A DNA stretch of 64,000 nucleotides from Anaerolineales bacterium UBA5195 (GCA_002412925.1 DHVZ01000003.1:62001-126000); one strand, 5' to 3'; shown: positions 8,113 through 16,491, counted from the first letter of the stretch. Notes: generated by a model not told the origin, from the sequence alone. Made by a program: numbers and translations.

Positions 8113-9741
8113 TTAGTCCCGAAAAATCCTCACATGCCTTCTCGGTTCTTTGCCATACGAATGGCTGACCAATTCAGCCTCACGCGCCATTTCGTGTTGG
8201 ATGCGCCGGATGACCGGGCTGGCAGGCGGCAGGTCCACATAGCGTTCGCCGTTCAAGACTGCCGAAATGGCCGACTGAGCTTCGCCGTGCACATCATCGC
8301 CCACGTGAGGCGGCAGGTTGGGTTCGCCATTCGACAGGCTGAACAAATCCATCATGAACTGGTCAATCTGGCTGACCGAGTTGGCCCGCAAGACGTAAAT
8401 CGGCATCCCACGCCGCTCGGCTTCCACAATCGTCGCCTGGTGCTCGCGGTAGTAAGAGCGCAGCGTCACCAACCCGTCAGCCTCGTCGATCGTGCGGACG
8501 ATGACCGCCGGGACGCCGATTTTTTTGGCGCTCTGCATCAGCCGGTTGCGCGCCACGCCATATGGGTAAACCTTAACGACTTGCAGGGGGAGCCGGGAGG
8601 CAGGCTCGGAAAAGCTGCCGTCTCCATTTGACGGCGAGACCGGCGCAGGGGCGTAGGTTCCCCGCCCGCTTTGGAGACTGGTTCCACGCTGGGGCGTGCG
8701 TCCAAACTCGGAGCGGCCTCCCCCGCCGGGAGCCGGGGCGGGCGCTTTTTCGACCCGTATCTTGCCTTTTTCATCCCGAATCCGCAGCTCGGCCGGGAGC
8801 GGGTACCCGCGCAAAAAGGTGTCGACCGCTTCGGTGATATCAGTATGGATGGCAAACTCATCGCGCGAGTTGATCTCGATCAGCATATCAAACGTGGGCG
8901 GGGCGCGGCGCTCGAGGACGGTTTTCTGCGTGCCTCGGCGGCGGGCTTCCTCGTCAGAAAGGGTTACGGCCTCGATCCCGCCGACCAGATCGCTGAGCGT
9001 GGGATTCAAGAGCAGGTTCTCGAGGGTTTTGCCATGCGCCGTACCAATCAACTGCACGCCGCGCTCGGCAATGGTCCGCGCGGCCTGGGCCTCCAGTTCG
9101 CGCCCGATTTCGTCGATGACAATCACTTCGGGGTTGTGGTTTTCGACCGCCTCGATCATGACTTCATGCTGGTGGGTCGGCACCTTGACCTGCATCCGGC
9201 GCGCCTTGCCGACCGCCGGGTGCGGCACATCACCGTCACCGCCGATTTCGTTGGAGGTATCGACGATAATCACACGGCGGTTCTCAGCCAAAATACGGGC
9301 AGCTTCGCGCAGCAGGGTGGTCTTGCCCACGCCCGGGCGGCCCAGGATGAGAATCGACTTGCCCGATTCGATGATGTCCTGGATGATGTCGATCGTGCCG
9401 TAGACGGCGCGGCCCACGCGCAAGGTCAGACCAACGATATGGTCACGCCGGTTGCGGATGGCAGAGATCCGGTGCAGGGTGCGCTCAATACCCGCGCGGT
9501 TATCGGCATCGAAATCGCCGACTCGCTCAACCACGTGGTCGAGTTCCTCGCGGGTGATTTCCTTCTCGCGCAAGACAGTCTCTTCTTCGACATAGCGCGC
9601 GGTGGGCATGCGGCCCAGGTCAAGGATGATTTCAAGCAGTTTATCGTAATTATTGGCTTGATGGACAGCATCAACGATGGATTCTGGGATGACGCCCAAC
9701 AGGACGTCCAGATCATCTGTGATTCGGCGTTGTTCACTCAT
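8113..9741 (-). CDS. R3H-domain AAA ATPase (Ycf45/SpoIIIAA-like)
   Basis: This 542-residue protein joins a RecA/AAA-type ATPase to a C-terminal R3H single-stranded nucleic acid-binding domain. The ATPase core spans residues about 80-300, with Walker A GRPGVGKTT (134-142) and Walker B VIVIDEIG (206-213). A Pro/Gly/Ser-rich linker of about 50 residues follows, then a second domain, and the R3H motif at the C-terminus (RRIQHEMAREAELVSHSYG). The start at 9741 has a GGAAG ribosome site; an upstream ATG would add 7 residues. Homologues are common in Chloroflexota, cyanobacteria and chloroplasts, but their role is poorly defined; the ATPase resembles SpoIIIAA and secretion/pilus ATPases. The tmk gene follows. 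Confidence 0.87.
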   Translation of the reverse strand: MSEQRRITDDLDVLLGVIPESIVDAVHQANNYDKLLEIILDLGRMPTARYVEEETVLREKEITREELDHVVERVGDFDADNRAGIERTLHRISAIRNRRDHIVGLTLRVGRAVYGTIDIIQDIIESGKSILILGRPGVGKTTLLREAARILAENRRVIIVDTSNEIGGDGDVPHPAVGKARRMQVKVPTHQHEVMIEAVENHNPEVIVIDEIGRELEAQAARTIAERGVQLIGTAHGKTLENLLLNPTLSDLVGGIEAVTLSDEEARRRGTQKTVLERRAPPTFDMLIEINSRDEFAIHTDITEAVDTFLRGYPLPAELRIRDEKGKIRVEKAPAPAPGGGGRSEFGRTPQRGTSLQSGRGTYAPAPVSPSNGDGSFSEPASRLPLQVVKVYPYGVARNRLMQSAKKIGVPAVIVRTIDEADGLVTLRSYYREHQATIVEAERRGMPIYVLRANSVSQIDQFMMDLFSLSNGEPNLPPHVGDDVHGEAQSAISAVLNGERYVDLPPASPVIRRIQHEMAREAELVSHSYGKEPRRHVRIFRD

Positions 9742-10006
9742 AGGTTGTCTTCCGGTTTTCAAGTGTCACACACAGGAAAAGGATTCACAAAGCATGACAC
9801 ATAAAATTAAGGCCAAAAAGGGAATTTCCCTGGGATACATGCGCCGTCGTGAGTTGTCCCAAGCAATCGACGGCCTACGATTATTTAGATTTTGTGGTTG
9901 CCCATGTCTGCTTACCTGCCAATCTTTCAAGATGCTCCTATTATACGAGGAATAAACCACGCCCCCAGAACAGGTTTACGATGATTTCTCACCCTGCGAT
10001 TTCCAC

Positions 10007-10327
10007 TCACTGGAACTTCGAGACAAAAGCCGCAATCGCCTCCCAGCCTTTGATATCACTGGCCCTTGCCGACGCGACCACCTTCGCAACCTTGGCCAAC
10101 TCAGCTTTCATCACGTCAAACTCACCTTGCGCATCAGACAGTTTTGTGAAAAAGCGCGAGTGATCGATCCGGCCAGAAATACAACAGGAGATGGAAACAT
10201 AATCGCTGGCCTCTTTCAGGGTAATACGCGCGCCCAAGGGGTGTTCCTCGTCACGCACGAGGATGCCGCCTTCGGGGCTTTTCATGCCGATACTTTTGCC
10301 CTGGTTGAAGGGGAACCAGCTATTCAT
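10007..10327 (-). CDS. Small conserved-looking protein of unknown function
   Basis: This 106-residue soluble protein has no recognised family. The first half is beta-rich (a GGILVRDEEHPLGARITLKE segment suggests a small barrel that binds a ligand), and the second half is helical (FDVMKAELAKVAKVVASARA). Its ATG overlaps the stop of the preceding acetyltransferase-like gene by 8 bases, so it is very likely translated with it, which supports its being a real gene. A 265-base stretch without a gene separates it from the R3H gene; that stretch holds a possible TATAAT (complement of 9940-9945) but nothing else clear. Confidence 0.65.
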   Translation of the reverse strand: MNSWFPFNQGKSIGMKSPEGGILVRDEEHPLGARITLKEASDYVSISCCISGRIDHSRFFTKLSDAQGEFDVMKAELAKVAKVVASARASDIKGWEAIAAFVSKFQ

Positions 10328-11243
10328 GCTTATTTACTTTAACCTGGCTCACGCGCGAAGGCTGCACACTCACACCCGCCGGTTGTGCCGCGCGGACAGA
10401 CTGCTCATCTTTGACTTTGCGCGCCAGGTGTTTGACCATCACCGCCTGCCGCGGGCTGGCCTTCCCGCCCAGGTCTGCGAGCGCCGGTTCAAGCCAGGCC
10501 TGGTAAGAGCGCACACACAGGTACACCGGGCGGTTCCGGCGCTCAGGCAAATGATTAAGCAAGCCGTTAAGCGTGTTTGCCACATCTGTAGCTTCAGGGT
10601 GGATCAGCGGAGTCAGCACAATTCCGCGCATCCCGTAGGTTACATTGACGTAGCACTTCGTTCCTTCGGCGCAGACCAACCCAATTGCGCGTTTGGGCGC
10701 CGGCTCAACCGGCTGGAGCAGGGGTGGCACAATCTGGTGATAGAGCGACTGCACCGCAGGCAGGTTCACTGGCTGCGCTCGCGTCCAACGACTGGCAACC
10801 TCTTTGATGGCGATATGGCTCACATCCCAGATACGCTGCCAGGCATAGACCGAGAACCCCGCCGAACGCAGGGCGGGGAAGACCTGGCTGGTCTCGTCAA
10901 TTTCTGCCAGGATGTGGAAAGCACCCCAATAGCCCGCTTCAGCGCTGAGATGCTCGATCAACGCGGGCAGGCCGGGATGCGTCAACTGCGTGGATGGAGC
11001 AAGATAAACCAGTTTGGCAAAAGAATCCCCGTTCGCCTGGGTCACGCCACCGAGCAGGGTCGTCCCATTCTCCTGGCTGACAGCCGTGTAAAGATGCCGC
11101 GCCGGGTTGAAATATGACATAAACCCCGCTGCTCCCAGCGGGTTGCCGCGTGTCAGCAAGCGGGTGGAGTCCAAGCTGACCGCTTCATCGCGGTAACGAT
11201 AAATGGTGGGGAGGTCAAGCAGGTCAAGCGGTCGGGGTGTCAT
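10320..11243 (-). CDS. GNAT-like acetyltransferase family protein
   Basis: This is a 307-residue protein from the ATG at 11243; an alternative at 11279 adds 12 unlikely residues. The fold suggested by the sequence is a tandem GNAT type: an N-terminal segment with RLLTRGNPLG, then PALIEHLSAEAGYWGAF and ALRSAGFSVYAWQRIW, which look like an acetyl-CoA-domain helix and the strand pair after it. The usual pantetheine-binding R/QxxGxG/A loop is not clear, so catalysis is uncertain. It lies between pdxT and a small coupled gene, all on the minus strand, but there is no sign that it takes part in vitamin B6 synthesis. Confidence 0.55.
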   Translation of the reverse strand: MTPRPLDLLDLPTIYRYRDEAVSLDSTRLLTRGNPLGAAGFMSYFNPARHLYTAVSQENGTTLLGGVTQANGDSFAKLVYLAPSTQLTHPGLPALIEHLSAEAGYWGAFHILAEIDETSQVFPALRSAGFSVYAWQRIWDVSHIAIKEVASRWTRAQPVNLPAVQSLYHQIVPPLLQPVEPAPKRAIGLVCAEGTKCYVNVTYGMRGIVLTPLIHPEATDVANTLNGLLNHLPERRNRPVYLCVRSYQAWLEPALADLGGKASPRQAVMVKHLARKVKDEQSVRAAQPAGVSVQPSRVSQVKVNKHE

Positions 11244-11336
11244 AGGGATGGTAAAAAGTAAATCTGTCAACAAGTACACAAATATGCAGGTTCTTACGTG
11301 TTTACTTGTCTACGTATTTTCCTGTTTCCTGATTTC

Positions 11337-11915
11337 CTACTTCGCCAGCGAAAGAAAATACTCATGGAAACGGCTGTCGCCAGTCAATTCAGGGTGGAAC
11401 GATGTGGCCAACATTTTTCCTTCTTGCGCGGCCACAATCCGACCATCGGGCAAGGTGGAGAGCACCCTGGCCTCGCCGCTGACCGACTCAATGATCGGTG
11501 CGCGGATGAAGATCGCATGGTATGGCGTGGAGGTTTGCGTGACCTGTTTGAGCGCCTCGATTTCCAGGTCGGCCTCGAAGGAATCAACCTGCGCGCCAAA
11601 GGCGTTGCGCAATACGCTGATGTCCATCAAACCGAGCAAAGGCTGTTCACGCCGGGCATCTTTCGACAGAAAAATCGCCCCGGCACAGGTGCCCCAGACA
11701 GCTTGGGATTTACCAAACTCGCGCAGCGGCTCCATCAGCCCGTAAGCCACGGCCAGTTTCCCAATCGTGGTCGATTCGCCGCCCGGCATGATCAGGCCAT
11801 CCAGCCCGGCCAGGTGCGCAGGCAGGCGCACCTCGGCAGTTTCCACGCCTAAGCGGCGCAGCATCACACTATGTTCAGCAAAATCGCCTTGGAGTGCAAG
11901 AACACCTATTTTCAT
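11337..11915 (-). CDS. pdxT: Pyridoxal 5'-phosphate synthase glutaminase subunit
   Basis: This 192-residue class I glutamine amidotransferase releases ammonia from glutamine and feeds it to PdxS in the PdxST synthase complex. The oxyanion segment PGGESTT, the catalytic cysteine in GTCAGAI (about residue 78) and the His-Glu pair in SFHPELTGD are all present, so it should be active. It follows pdxS on the same strand with a 46-base gap that holds a palindromic repeat. Together they make the DXP-independent route to vitamin B6. Confidence 0.96.
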   Translation of the reverse strand: MKIGVLALQGDFAEHSVMLRRLGVETAEVRLPAHLAGLDGLIMPGGESTTIGKLAVAYGLMEPLREFGKSQAVWGTCAGAIFLSKDARREQPLLGLMDISVLRNAFGAQVDSFEADLEIEALKQVTQTSTPYHAIFIRAPIIESVSGEARVLSTLPDGRIVAAQEGKMLATSFHPELTGDSRFHEYFLSLAK

Positions 11916-11927
11916 AACCGTTCACCA

Positions 11928-11955
11928 TAGGGGCATAGCAATGCTACGCCCCTAC
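11928..11955. repeat. GTAGGGGC-type palindromic repeat between pdxT and pdxS
   Basis: An imperfect hairpin (7 bp, one mismatch, 4 bp, 3-base loop) fills most of the gap between the two genes. Its outer arm, TAGGGGC/GCCCCTA, is shared with the palindrome at 2735-2763. It may lower pdxT expression relative to pdxS or simply be an insertion tolerated between genes. Confidence 0.6.
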
Positions 11956-11961
11956 AAAAAT

Positions 11962-12849
11962 TTACCAGCCCCGTCCGGCAATTTTCTCGCCTTCGGGCAT
12001 TTGTGAAATATTACGGCCCACCATCGGTTCGCCCAGGTTCTTGCTCACTTCGGACAGGATTCCAGCATCACGGAAGTGAGTCGTGGCCTTGACGATCGCC
12101 GCAGCGCGTTTGGCCGGGTCACCGCTCTTGAAAATACCCGAACCGACAAAGACGCCATCCACGCCGAGCTGCATCATCAACGCGGCATCGGCAGGGGTTG
12201 CAAGCCCACCCGCGGCAAAATTAACCACCGGCAGGCGGCCCAGCTCGCGGGTTTCCTTGACCAGTTCATACGGCGCGCCAATATTTTTGGCATAGGCCAT
12301 TAATTCTTCTTCGGGCATGTTCTGGATCAGGCGGATCTCACCCAGCACGGTGCGGGCATGGCGGACCGCTTCCACTACATCACCAGTGCCGGCCTCGCCC
12401 TTGGTGCGGATCATCGCCGCGCCTTCGCCAATTCGGCGCAAGGCTTCGCCCAGGTTGCGGCAGCCGCAGACAAACGGCACGGTGAAATTGTGCTTTAAGA
12501 TGTGGTGTTCTTCGTCTGCCGGGGTCAGCACCTCGGACTCGTCGATATAGTCGATCTTCAGCGCTTCCAGGATTTGGGCCTCCACAAAATGACCAATGCG
12601 GCACTTCGCCATGACCGGGATGCTGACCGATTCTTTGATTCTGATAATCAGTTCGGGGTCACTCATCCGGGCCACACCCCCCTGAGCGCGAATATCCGCG
12701 GGGACGCGTTCGAGCGCCATGACAGCGCATGCGCCGGCGTCTTCGGCAATCTTCGCGTGTTCGGGCGTGACCACGTCCATGATAACGCCGCCCTTGAGCA
12801 TTTGCGCCAGCCCCTTTTTAAGGGCAAAAGTACCAGTAGTTGTTTCCAT
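11962..12849 (-). CDS. pdxS: Pyridoxal 5'-phosphate synthase, PdxS subunit
   Basis: This 295-residue (beta/alpha)8 enzyme condenses ribose 5-phosphate, glyceraldehyde 3-phosphate and PdxT-derived ammonia into PLP. The family landmarks are present: the GGVIMDVVTPEHAKIAEDAG strand with the first essential region, the lysine in VMAKCRIGHFVEAQ, the phosphate-binding GEAGTGDVVEA and the NFAAGGLATPADAA loop. An AGGAGA ribosome site precedes the ATG at 12849; an upstream in-frame ATG is too far and has no ribosome site. It is the first gene of a minus-strand series running through pdxT to tmk. About 280 bases separate it from the divergent GntR gene. Confidence 0.97.
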   Translation of the reverse strand: METTTGTFALKKGLAQMLKGGVIMDVVTPEHAKIAEDAGACAVMALERVPADIRAQGGVARMSDPELIIRIKESVSIPVMAKCRIGHFVEAQILEALKIDYIDESEVLTPADEEHHILKHNFTVPFVCGCRNLGEALRRIGEGAAMIRTKGEAGTGDVVEAVRHARTVLGEIRLIQNMPEEELMAYAKNIGAPYELVKETRELGRLPVVNFAAGGLATPADAALMMQLGVDGVFVGSGIFKSGDPAKRAAAIVKATTHFRDAGILSEVSKNLGEPMVGRNISQMPEGEKIAGRGW

Positions 12850-13056
12850 TGTCTTTCTCCTTATTTGATGATGACTCGGGGATTCTACCACGCCCCCGGC
12901 CTATCCCATGTTAGAGCATCGTTAAACTACCCCCTGGCCTCCCGCGCGGATTTTTCTACCCACAGCCTGCCTCCGCTTATCCGTTTCTATCCGTTACCCC
13001 ATTTACCCGCACCTGCAGTGGGTCAGGTGTCCGTTGTCAAAATCGTTACCCGCCTC

Positions 13057-13091
13057 TTGACTCTTTTGCAATTCTGTGTACAATTAGTACA
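13057..13091 (+). promoter_or_regulatory. Promoter with overlapping operator for the GntR-type regulator gene
   Basis: TTGACT (13057-13062) and TACAAT (13079-13084) are 16 bases apart and form a good sigma-70-type promoter. The -10 lies inside a near-perfect inverted repeat TGTACAATTAGTACA (13077-13091), which resembles operators bound by YtrA-type GntR repressors. Autorepression by the gene directly downstream is the simplest reading. Confidence 0.65.
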
Positions 13092-13128
13092 AAGATACAA
13101 TGATACAATTACCCAAAAAGGCTTTCTG

Positions 13129-13530
13129 ATGAACATAACAATCGACCTCCGCTCCGACATCCCCATCTATATCCAAATTGTGGAACAGGTACGCCTGCAA
13201 GTCGTCGATGGCGAGCTGAAACCCGGTGATCAACTCCCTACCGTCCGCGGCCTGGCCTCTGAACTGCGGATCAACTTCAACACCGTCTCCCGCGCCTACC
13301 GTCTGCTCGACGAAGCGGGCGTCATCTCCACTCAGCAGGGACGCGGCACCTATATCCTCGAAATGCCTCCACCCGAAGTGGCCGAACGTCTGCGGGTCGA
13401 ATCCATCACCGCCCTGGCCCGTCGCTATTTGAGCGAAAGCCAGCGCCTCGGCTTCAGCCTCGAACAGGCCCTCGACCACCTCCGCCAACAAACCAAGCTT
13501 CCAAATCCCGACCTATCGAATCTCGAATAA
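13129..13530 (+). CDS. GntR-family transcriptional regulator, YtrA type
   Basis: This 133-residue repressor has an N-terminal winged helix-turn-helix of the GntR family (IYIQIVEQVRLQVVDGELKP, then RGLASELRINFNTVSRAYR) and only a short helical tail instead of a large effector domain, which is the mark of the YtrA subfamily. YtrA proteins usually control adjacent membrane or antimicrobial-stress operons. Here it is 15 bases upstream of a slipin gene and heads a run of membrane-protein genes. The ATG at 13129 starts the HTH domain at its usual place. It probably binds the inverted repeat that overlaps its own promoter. Confidence 0.87.
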   Translation: MNITIDLRSDIPIYIQIVEQVRLQVVDGELKPGDQLPTVRGLASELRINFNTVSRAYRLLDEAGVISTQQGRGTYILEMPPPEVAERLRVESITALARRYLSESQRLGFSLEQALDHLRQQTKLPNPDLSNLE

Positions 13531-13545
13531 CAAAAGGAAAAAACC

Positions 13546-14487
13546 ATGTCACCCAAACGCTCAGAAACCAAAGCCCTGCTCAACGCCGCCAAGATCGACC
13601 AGCGCATCCCGCCCATTGCTGGAACCATTTTCGCCATTTTTCTGATCGCCGCCATCCTGGGCGCCATCTTGATGGATGGCAAAGTGGCCGAAGGCTGGAT
13701 CGGCGCATACGTGCTCGGGCTGACTCTCATCGGCACAGTCATCATGTTCTCGCTCAAAGTCGCCAGCCAGTGGGAAAAAGCCATTATCCTGCGCCTGGGC
13801 AAATTCATTGGGCTGCGCGGCCCCGGCCTGTTCTGGATCATTCCGCTGGTCGACACGATTCCATCCTGGATCGACCACCGCGTGATGGTCACGCCTTTCG
13901 CCGCTGAAAAAACGCTAACAAAAGACACCGTTCCGGTTGACGTGGACGCCGTCCTGTTTTGGGTCGTCTGGGATGCCGAGAAGGCCGCCCTCGAAGTGGA
14001 GGATTATCGCTCTGCAATTGCCTGGGCCGCCCAGACCGCCTTGCGCGACATCATTGGCCGCATGATGCTGGCTGACATTCTCATCGGGCGCTCCGCCATC
14101 GACGAGGAACTTCAGCACATCATCGACGAGCGCACCACCCCCTGGGGCATCACTGCCCAGTCGGTCGAGATCCGCGATATCGTCATCCCACAGGAACTGG
14201 AAGACGCTATGTCGCGCCAGGCGCAGGCCGAACGCGAGCGCCAGGCCCGTGTCATCCTGGGAGAATCCGAAGAACAGATTGCCGACTCGTTTGCAAAAGC
14301 CTCCGCGTCTTATATCAATAACCCCACCGCCTTGCATTTACGCGCCATGAACATGCTCTTTGAAGGCCTCAAGGAAAAGGGCGCCCTGGTCATCGTCCCA
14401 AGCAGCGCCGTCGACACGATGAACCTGGGCAGCCTGAGCGGCATGGTTTCGCTGGCACAGAACAACCTGCCCAAGGAAAACAAATAA
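13546..14487 (+). CDS. SPFH/stomatin-like slipin family protein
   Basis: This 313-residue membrane protein belongs to the band 7/SPFH family that organises membrane microdomains. It has two hydrophobic segments near the N-terminus (about residues 24-42 and 51-70) and then the SPFH domain (WEKAIILRLGKFIGLRGPGL, then DTVPVDVDAVLFWVV). The conserved AAQTALRDIIGRMMLADILI helix and a charged coiled-coil (QAQAERERQARVILGESEEQ) follow. Bacterial slipins usually pair with an NfeD protease partner, which is absent here. The gene sits between a YtrA-type regulator and an SdpI-like gene and has an AAAGGA ribosome site. A role in envelope stress is an inference. Confidence 0.88.
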   Translation: MSPKRSETKALLNAAKIDQRIPPIAGTIFAIFLIAAILGAILMDGKVAEGWIGAYVLGLTLIGTVIMFSLKVASQWEKAIILRLGKFIGLRGPGLFWIIPLVDTIPSWIDHRVMVTPFAAEKTLTKDTVPVDVDAVLFWVVWDAEKAALEVEDYRSAIAWAAQTALRDIIGRMMLADILIGRSAIDEELQHIIDERTTPWGITAQSVEIRDIVIPQELEDAMSRQAQAERERQARVILGESEEQIADSFAKASASYINNPTALHLRAMNMLFEGLKEKGALVIVPSSAVDTMNLGSLSGMVSLAQNNLPKENK

Positions 14488-14503
14488 CGTTTCACGTGAA
14501 ACA
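14488..14503. promoter_or_regulatory. parS-like ParB-binding site 1
   Basis: CGTTTCACGTGAAACA matches 15 of 16 bases of the canonical bacterial parS (TGTTTCACGTGAAACA), and its 14-base core is a perfect palindrome. It lies between the slipin stop and the SdpI-like start. A second near match lies 680 bases away, and the proposed origin is about 14 kb distant, consistent with the known clustering of parS near origins. Confidence 0.8.
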
Positions 14504-14519
14504 AAAGTTAGGAGTTAAA

Positions 14520-15167
14520 ATGTCAACCCGAACCACGCTAATCATCGTCATCACCCTGATTGTTGCCTCCATCCTGGCAGGGCTCCTGCTCTGGAATCAA
14601 CTGCCTGAGCCGATGGCTTCCCACTGGGGAGTGAACGATCAGGTCGACGGATACATGTCCAAATTCTGGGGCGTGTTCCTGATGCCAGTCATCACGCTCG
14701 CCATGTTGTTAATGTTCCTGGTCATCCCCTCGATTGACCCGCTCAAGGCGAATATCGCCCAGTTCCGCGATTATTTCAACAGCTTCATCGCGCTGATTGT
14801 GGCCTTCATGGTCTACATCTATGGCCTGACCCTGGTCTGGAACCTGGGTTACACGGACTTCCGGATGAGCGCGGCCATGCTGCCTGCGCTGGGACTCTTG
14901 TTCATCTTCGTCGGCGTGATGGTCGGCAAAGCCAAGCGCAACTACTTCATCGGCATCCGCACCCCCTGGACACTCTCCAGCGACAAGGTCTGGGATGAGA
15001 CCCATCGTGTTGGCGGCAAGTTGTTCATCGCCTCGGGTGTGCTCACCCTGCTGGGGGCTTTCTTCCCGGACTACGCTTCCTGGTTCGTCATGGTCCCAAT
15101 TTTGGGGACGGCGTTGTTCGCGATGGTTTACTCATACGTTTTGTTCCAGCGCGAATCAAACGCATAA
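14520..15167 (+). CDS. SdpI-like DUF1648 membrane protein
   Basis: This 215-residue membrane protein belongs to the SdpI/DUF1648 family; SdpI in Bacillus gives immunity to the SdpC toxin. An AGGAG site precedes the ATG at 14520. The family's opening block is clear (LLLWNQLPEPMASHWGVNDQ, then DGYMSKFWGVFLMPV), followed by helices and the second block YFIGIRTPWTLSSDKVWDETH. About six membrane helices are visible. It is flanked by the two parS-like sites and lies in a cluster with a YtrA-type regulator, a slipin and a CPBP protease, which suits an immunity or membrane-stress role. Confidence 0.85.
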   Translation: MSTRTTLIIVITLIVASILAGLLLWNQLPEPMASHWGVNDQVDGYMSKFWGVFLMPVITLAMLLMFLVIPSIDPLKANIAQFRDYFNSFIALIVAFMVYIYGLTLVWNLGYTDFRMSAAMLPALGLLFIFVGVMVGKAKRNYFIGIRTPWTLSSDKVWDETHRVGGKLFIASGVLTLLGAFFPDYASWFVMVPILGTALFAMVYSYVLFQRESNA

Positions 15168-15169
15168 TC

Positions 15170-15185
15170 TGTTCCACGTGAAACC
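15170..15185. promoter_or_regulatory. parS-like ParB-binding site 2
   Basis: TGTTCCACGTGAAACC matches 14 of 16 bases of canonical parS. It begins two bases after the SdpI-like stop codon. A further half-site (CACGTGAAA) follows at once. The spacing, with two sites flanking one gene, is unlikely to be chance in non-coding DNA. Confidence 0.65.
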
Positions 15186-15267
15186 ACGTGAAAGCTGACA
15201 AGACTGCCTCTGTAGTGGCTCAGGTTAAAAATAGCCCTCGCTTTCTGTGACTTTTTCGGAGATAAAA

Positions 15268-15486
15268 ATGCCTGACGAAACTCAATTATGGGAATACCGC
15301 GTCCAAACTGTTGGCTCCTTCCTTTCCGGCGTGAAGGCCGATGAACTGGAACAACTGCTCAACGAATGGGGCGAGGAAGGCTGGGAAGTGGTCTCTACCC
15401 ACATCCTTGAGAACGCCAACAAAATCAATGTGATTGCCAAGCGTCCACTGACTGACCGCGCCCGCCGCCGCCGTTCCTTACCGTAA
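15268..15486 (+). CDS. DUF4177 family small protein
   Basis: This 72-residue cytoplasmic protein fits the DUF4177 family: an initial WEYRVQTV strand and then LEQLLNEWGEEGWEVVST, the family's hallmark (LNxxGxxGWELV). The tail is very basic (DRARRRRSLP), which may bind nucleic acid or phospholipid. The start at 15268 follows a GGAGA site. Function is unknown. It sits 22 bases before the CPBP protease gene and is probably co-expressed with it. Confidence 0.8.
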   Translation: MPDETQLWEYRVQTVGSFLSGVKADELEQLLNEWGEEGWEVVSTHILENANKINVIAKRPLTDRARRRRSLP

Positions 15487-15508
15487 ACTGGATCTTTCAG
15501 GAGAAAAA

Positions 15509-16399
15509 ATGGTAAATCGCAAATCGTTAGTTTGGTTCCTGATAATCGCCTTTGGATTCTCATGGATCCTGTTCGCCCTGCCTCTGGCCTTCAAAAGCAA
15601 TGAAACCAACTACCTGACTTCCTTGCAGATCTCCTTCGCCCTGGCCATGTGGGGACCGGGCATTGCCGCCATCGTCACGACCCTGTTCGTGGAAAGGCAG
15701 CCTTTCAAAACTCTGCGCCTGAACACACTGGGGCCCAAACGCTTTTACCTGTGGGCCTGGCTTCTCCCGCCTGTTTTGACTCTGGCCACGCTGGGTTTCA
15801 CCCTCCTGCTGCGGAGTGGTGAGTTCGACTCAAGCCTGACGATGATGCGCGAGGCGCTCAAGCAAGCCCCTTCAACTGCCGGGTTGCCTCCTGTCGAAAT
15901 GCTCGTGGTCATTCAACTGGCTTTTGCCCTTGTCCTGGCACCGTTCATCAACGTCCTGTTTGCCCTGGGCGAAGAGCTCGGCTGGCGCGGATTCCTGCTG
16001 CCGCGCTTGATGCCCCTCGGTCAATGGAAAGCCTTGCTGATCAGCGGCGCGATCTGGGGCTTCTGGCATGCGCCCACAACCTTGCTGCATGGATACAATT
16101 TTCCGAAACACCCGTATCTCGGTGTGCTGGTCATGATCGTCGGCTGCATCCTGCTTGGGACACTGCTTTCCTGGCTCTATCTAAACACGCGCAGCCCGTG
16201 GGCGGCAGCTCTCGGACATGGCGCAGTCAATGCCTCGCCTGGGCTGGCGCTCTTCTTTTTGAAACCCGGCTTCAATACCGCCCTGGGCGGCTCGCTCCTC
16301 GGATTAGCAGGGTGGATTGCCATGTCCATCTTGATCGCCTGGCTGGTCTTGACCAAGCGCCTGCCAGTCCCTTTAGCAAAAGACCCTTCAGTGGGATAA
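15509..16399 (+). CDS. CPBP family intramembrane metalloprotease
   Basis: This 296-residue polytopic protein belongs to the CPBP (CaaX protease and bacteriocin-processing) family. All three active-site motifs are present: EELGWRGFLLPRL (EExxxR), FWHAPTTLL with its metal-binding histidine, and HGAVNAS near the C-terminus. Bacterial members process peptides or give self-immunity to bacteriocins; the eukaryotic relative Rce1 trims prenylated proteins. About eight membrane helices are visible. A GGAG ribosome site precedes the ATG. It ends the GntR-slipin-SdpI-DUF4177 gene run and is followed by a terminator. Confidence 0.92.
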   Translation: MVNRKSLVWFLIIAFGFSWILFALPLAFKSNETNYLTSLQISFALAMWGPGIAAIVTTLFVERQPFKTLRLNTLGPKRFYLWAWLLPPVLTLATLGFTLLLRSGEFDSSLTMMREALKQAPSTAGLPPVEMLVVIQLAFALVLAPFINVLFALGEELGWRGFLLPRLMPLGQWKALLISGAIWGFWHAPTTLLHGYNFPKHPYLGVLVMIVGCILLGTLLSWLYLNTRSPWAAALGHGAVNASPGLALFFLKPGFNTALGGSLLGLAGWIAMSILIAWLVLTKRLPVPLAKDPSVG

Positions 16400-16404
16400 A
16401 ACAC

Positions 16405-16432
16405 AAAAGGCTGGTAAATCTGCCAGCCTTTT
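16405..16432 (+). terminator. Terminator after the CPBP gene
   Basis: A 10-bp perfect stem (AAAAGGCTGG with CCAGCCTTTT) and an 8-base loop start 6 bases after the stop codon. The descending arm ends in T residues. Confidence 0.8.
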
Positions 16433-16476
16433 CCTTGCTCCCAAAGCAGAACATATGTTCTGTTTTAGGAGCAAGG
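16433..16476. repeat. Nested double palindrome between CPBP and histidine kinase genes
   Basis: An outer 9-bp stem (CCTTGCTCC with GGAGCAAGG) encloses a perfect 16-base palindrome, CAGAACATATGTTCTG (16447-16462). It directly follows the terminator and ends 16 bases before the -35 of the next promoter. It could be a regulatory protein site or a palindromic insertion; no relative is seen elsewhere in the window. Confidence 0.55.
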
Positions 16477-16491
16477 AATCGAAATCTAGGG

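Noticed and set aside
8671..9804. A 377-codon plus-strand frame opposite the R3H/AAA gene
   Set aside because: It is antisense to Walker and R3H motifs and has no ribosome site or recognisable domain.
9766..9960. Short minus-strand frame upstream of the R3H gene
   Set aside because: It has no family resemblance or ribosome site and overlaps what looks like promoter DNA with a TATAAT.
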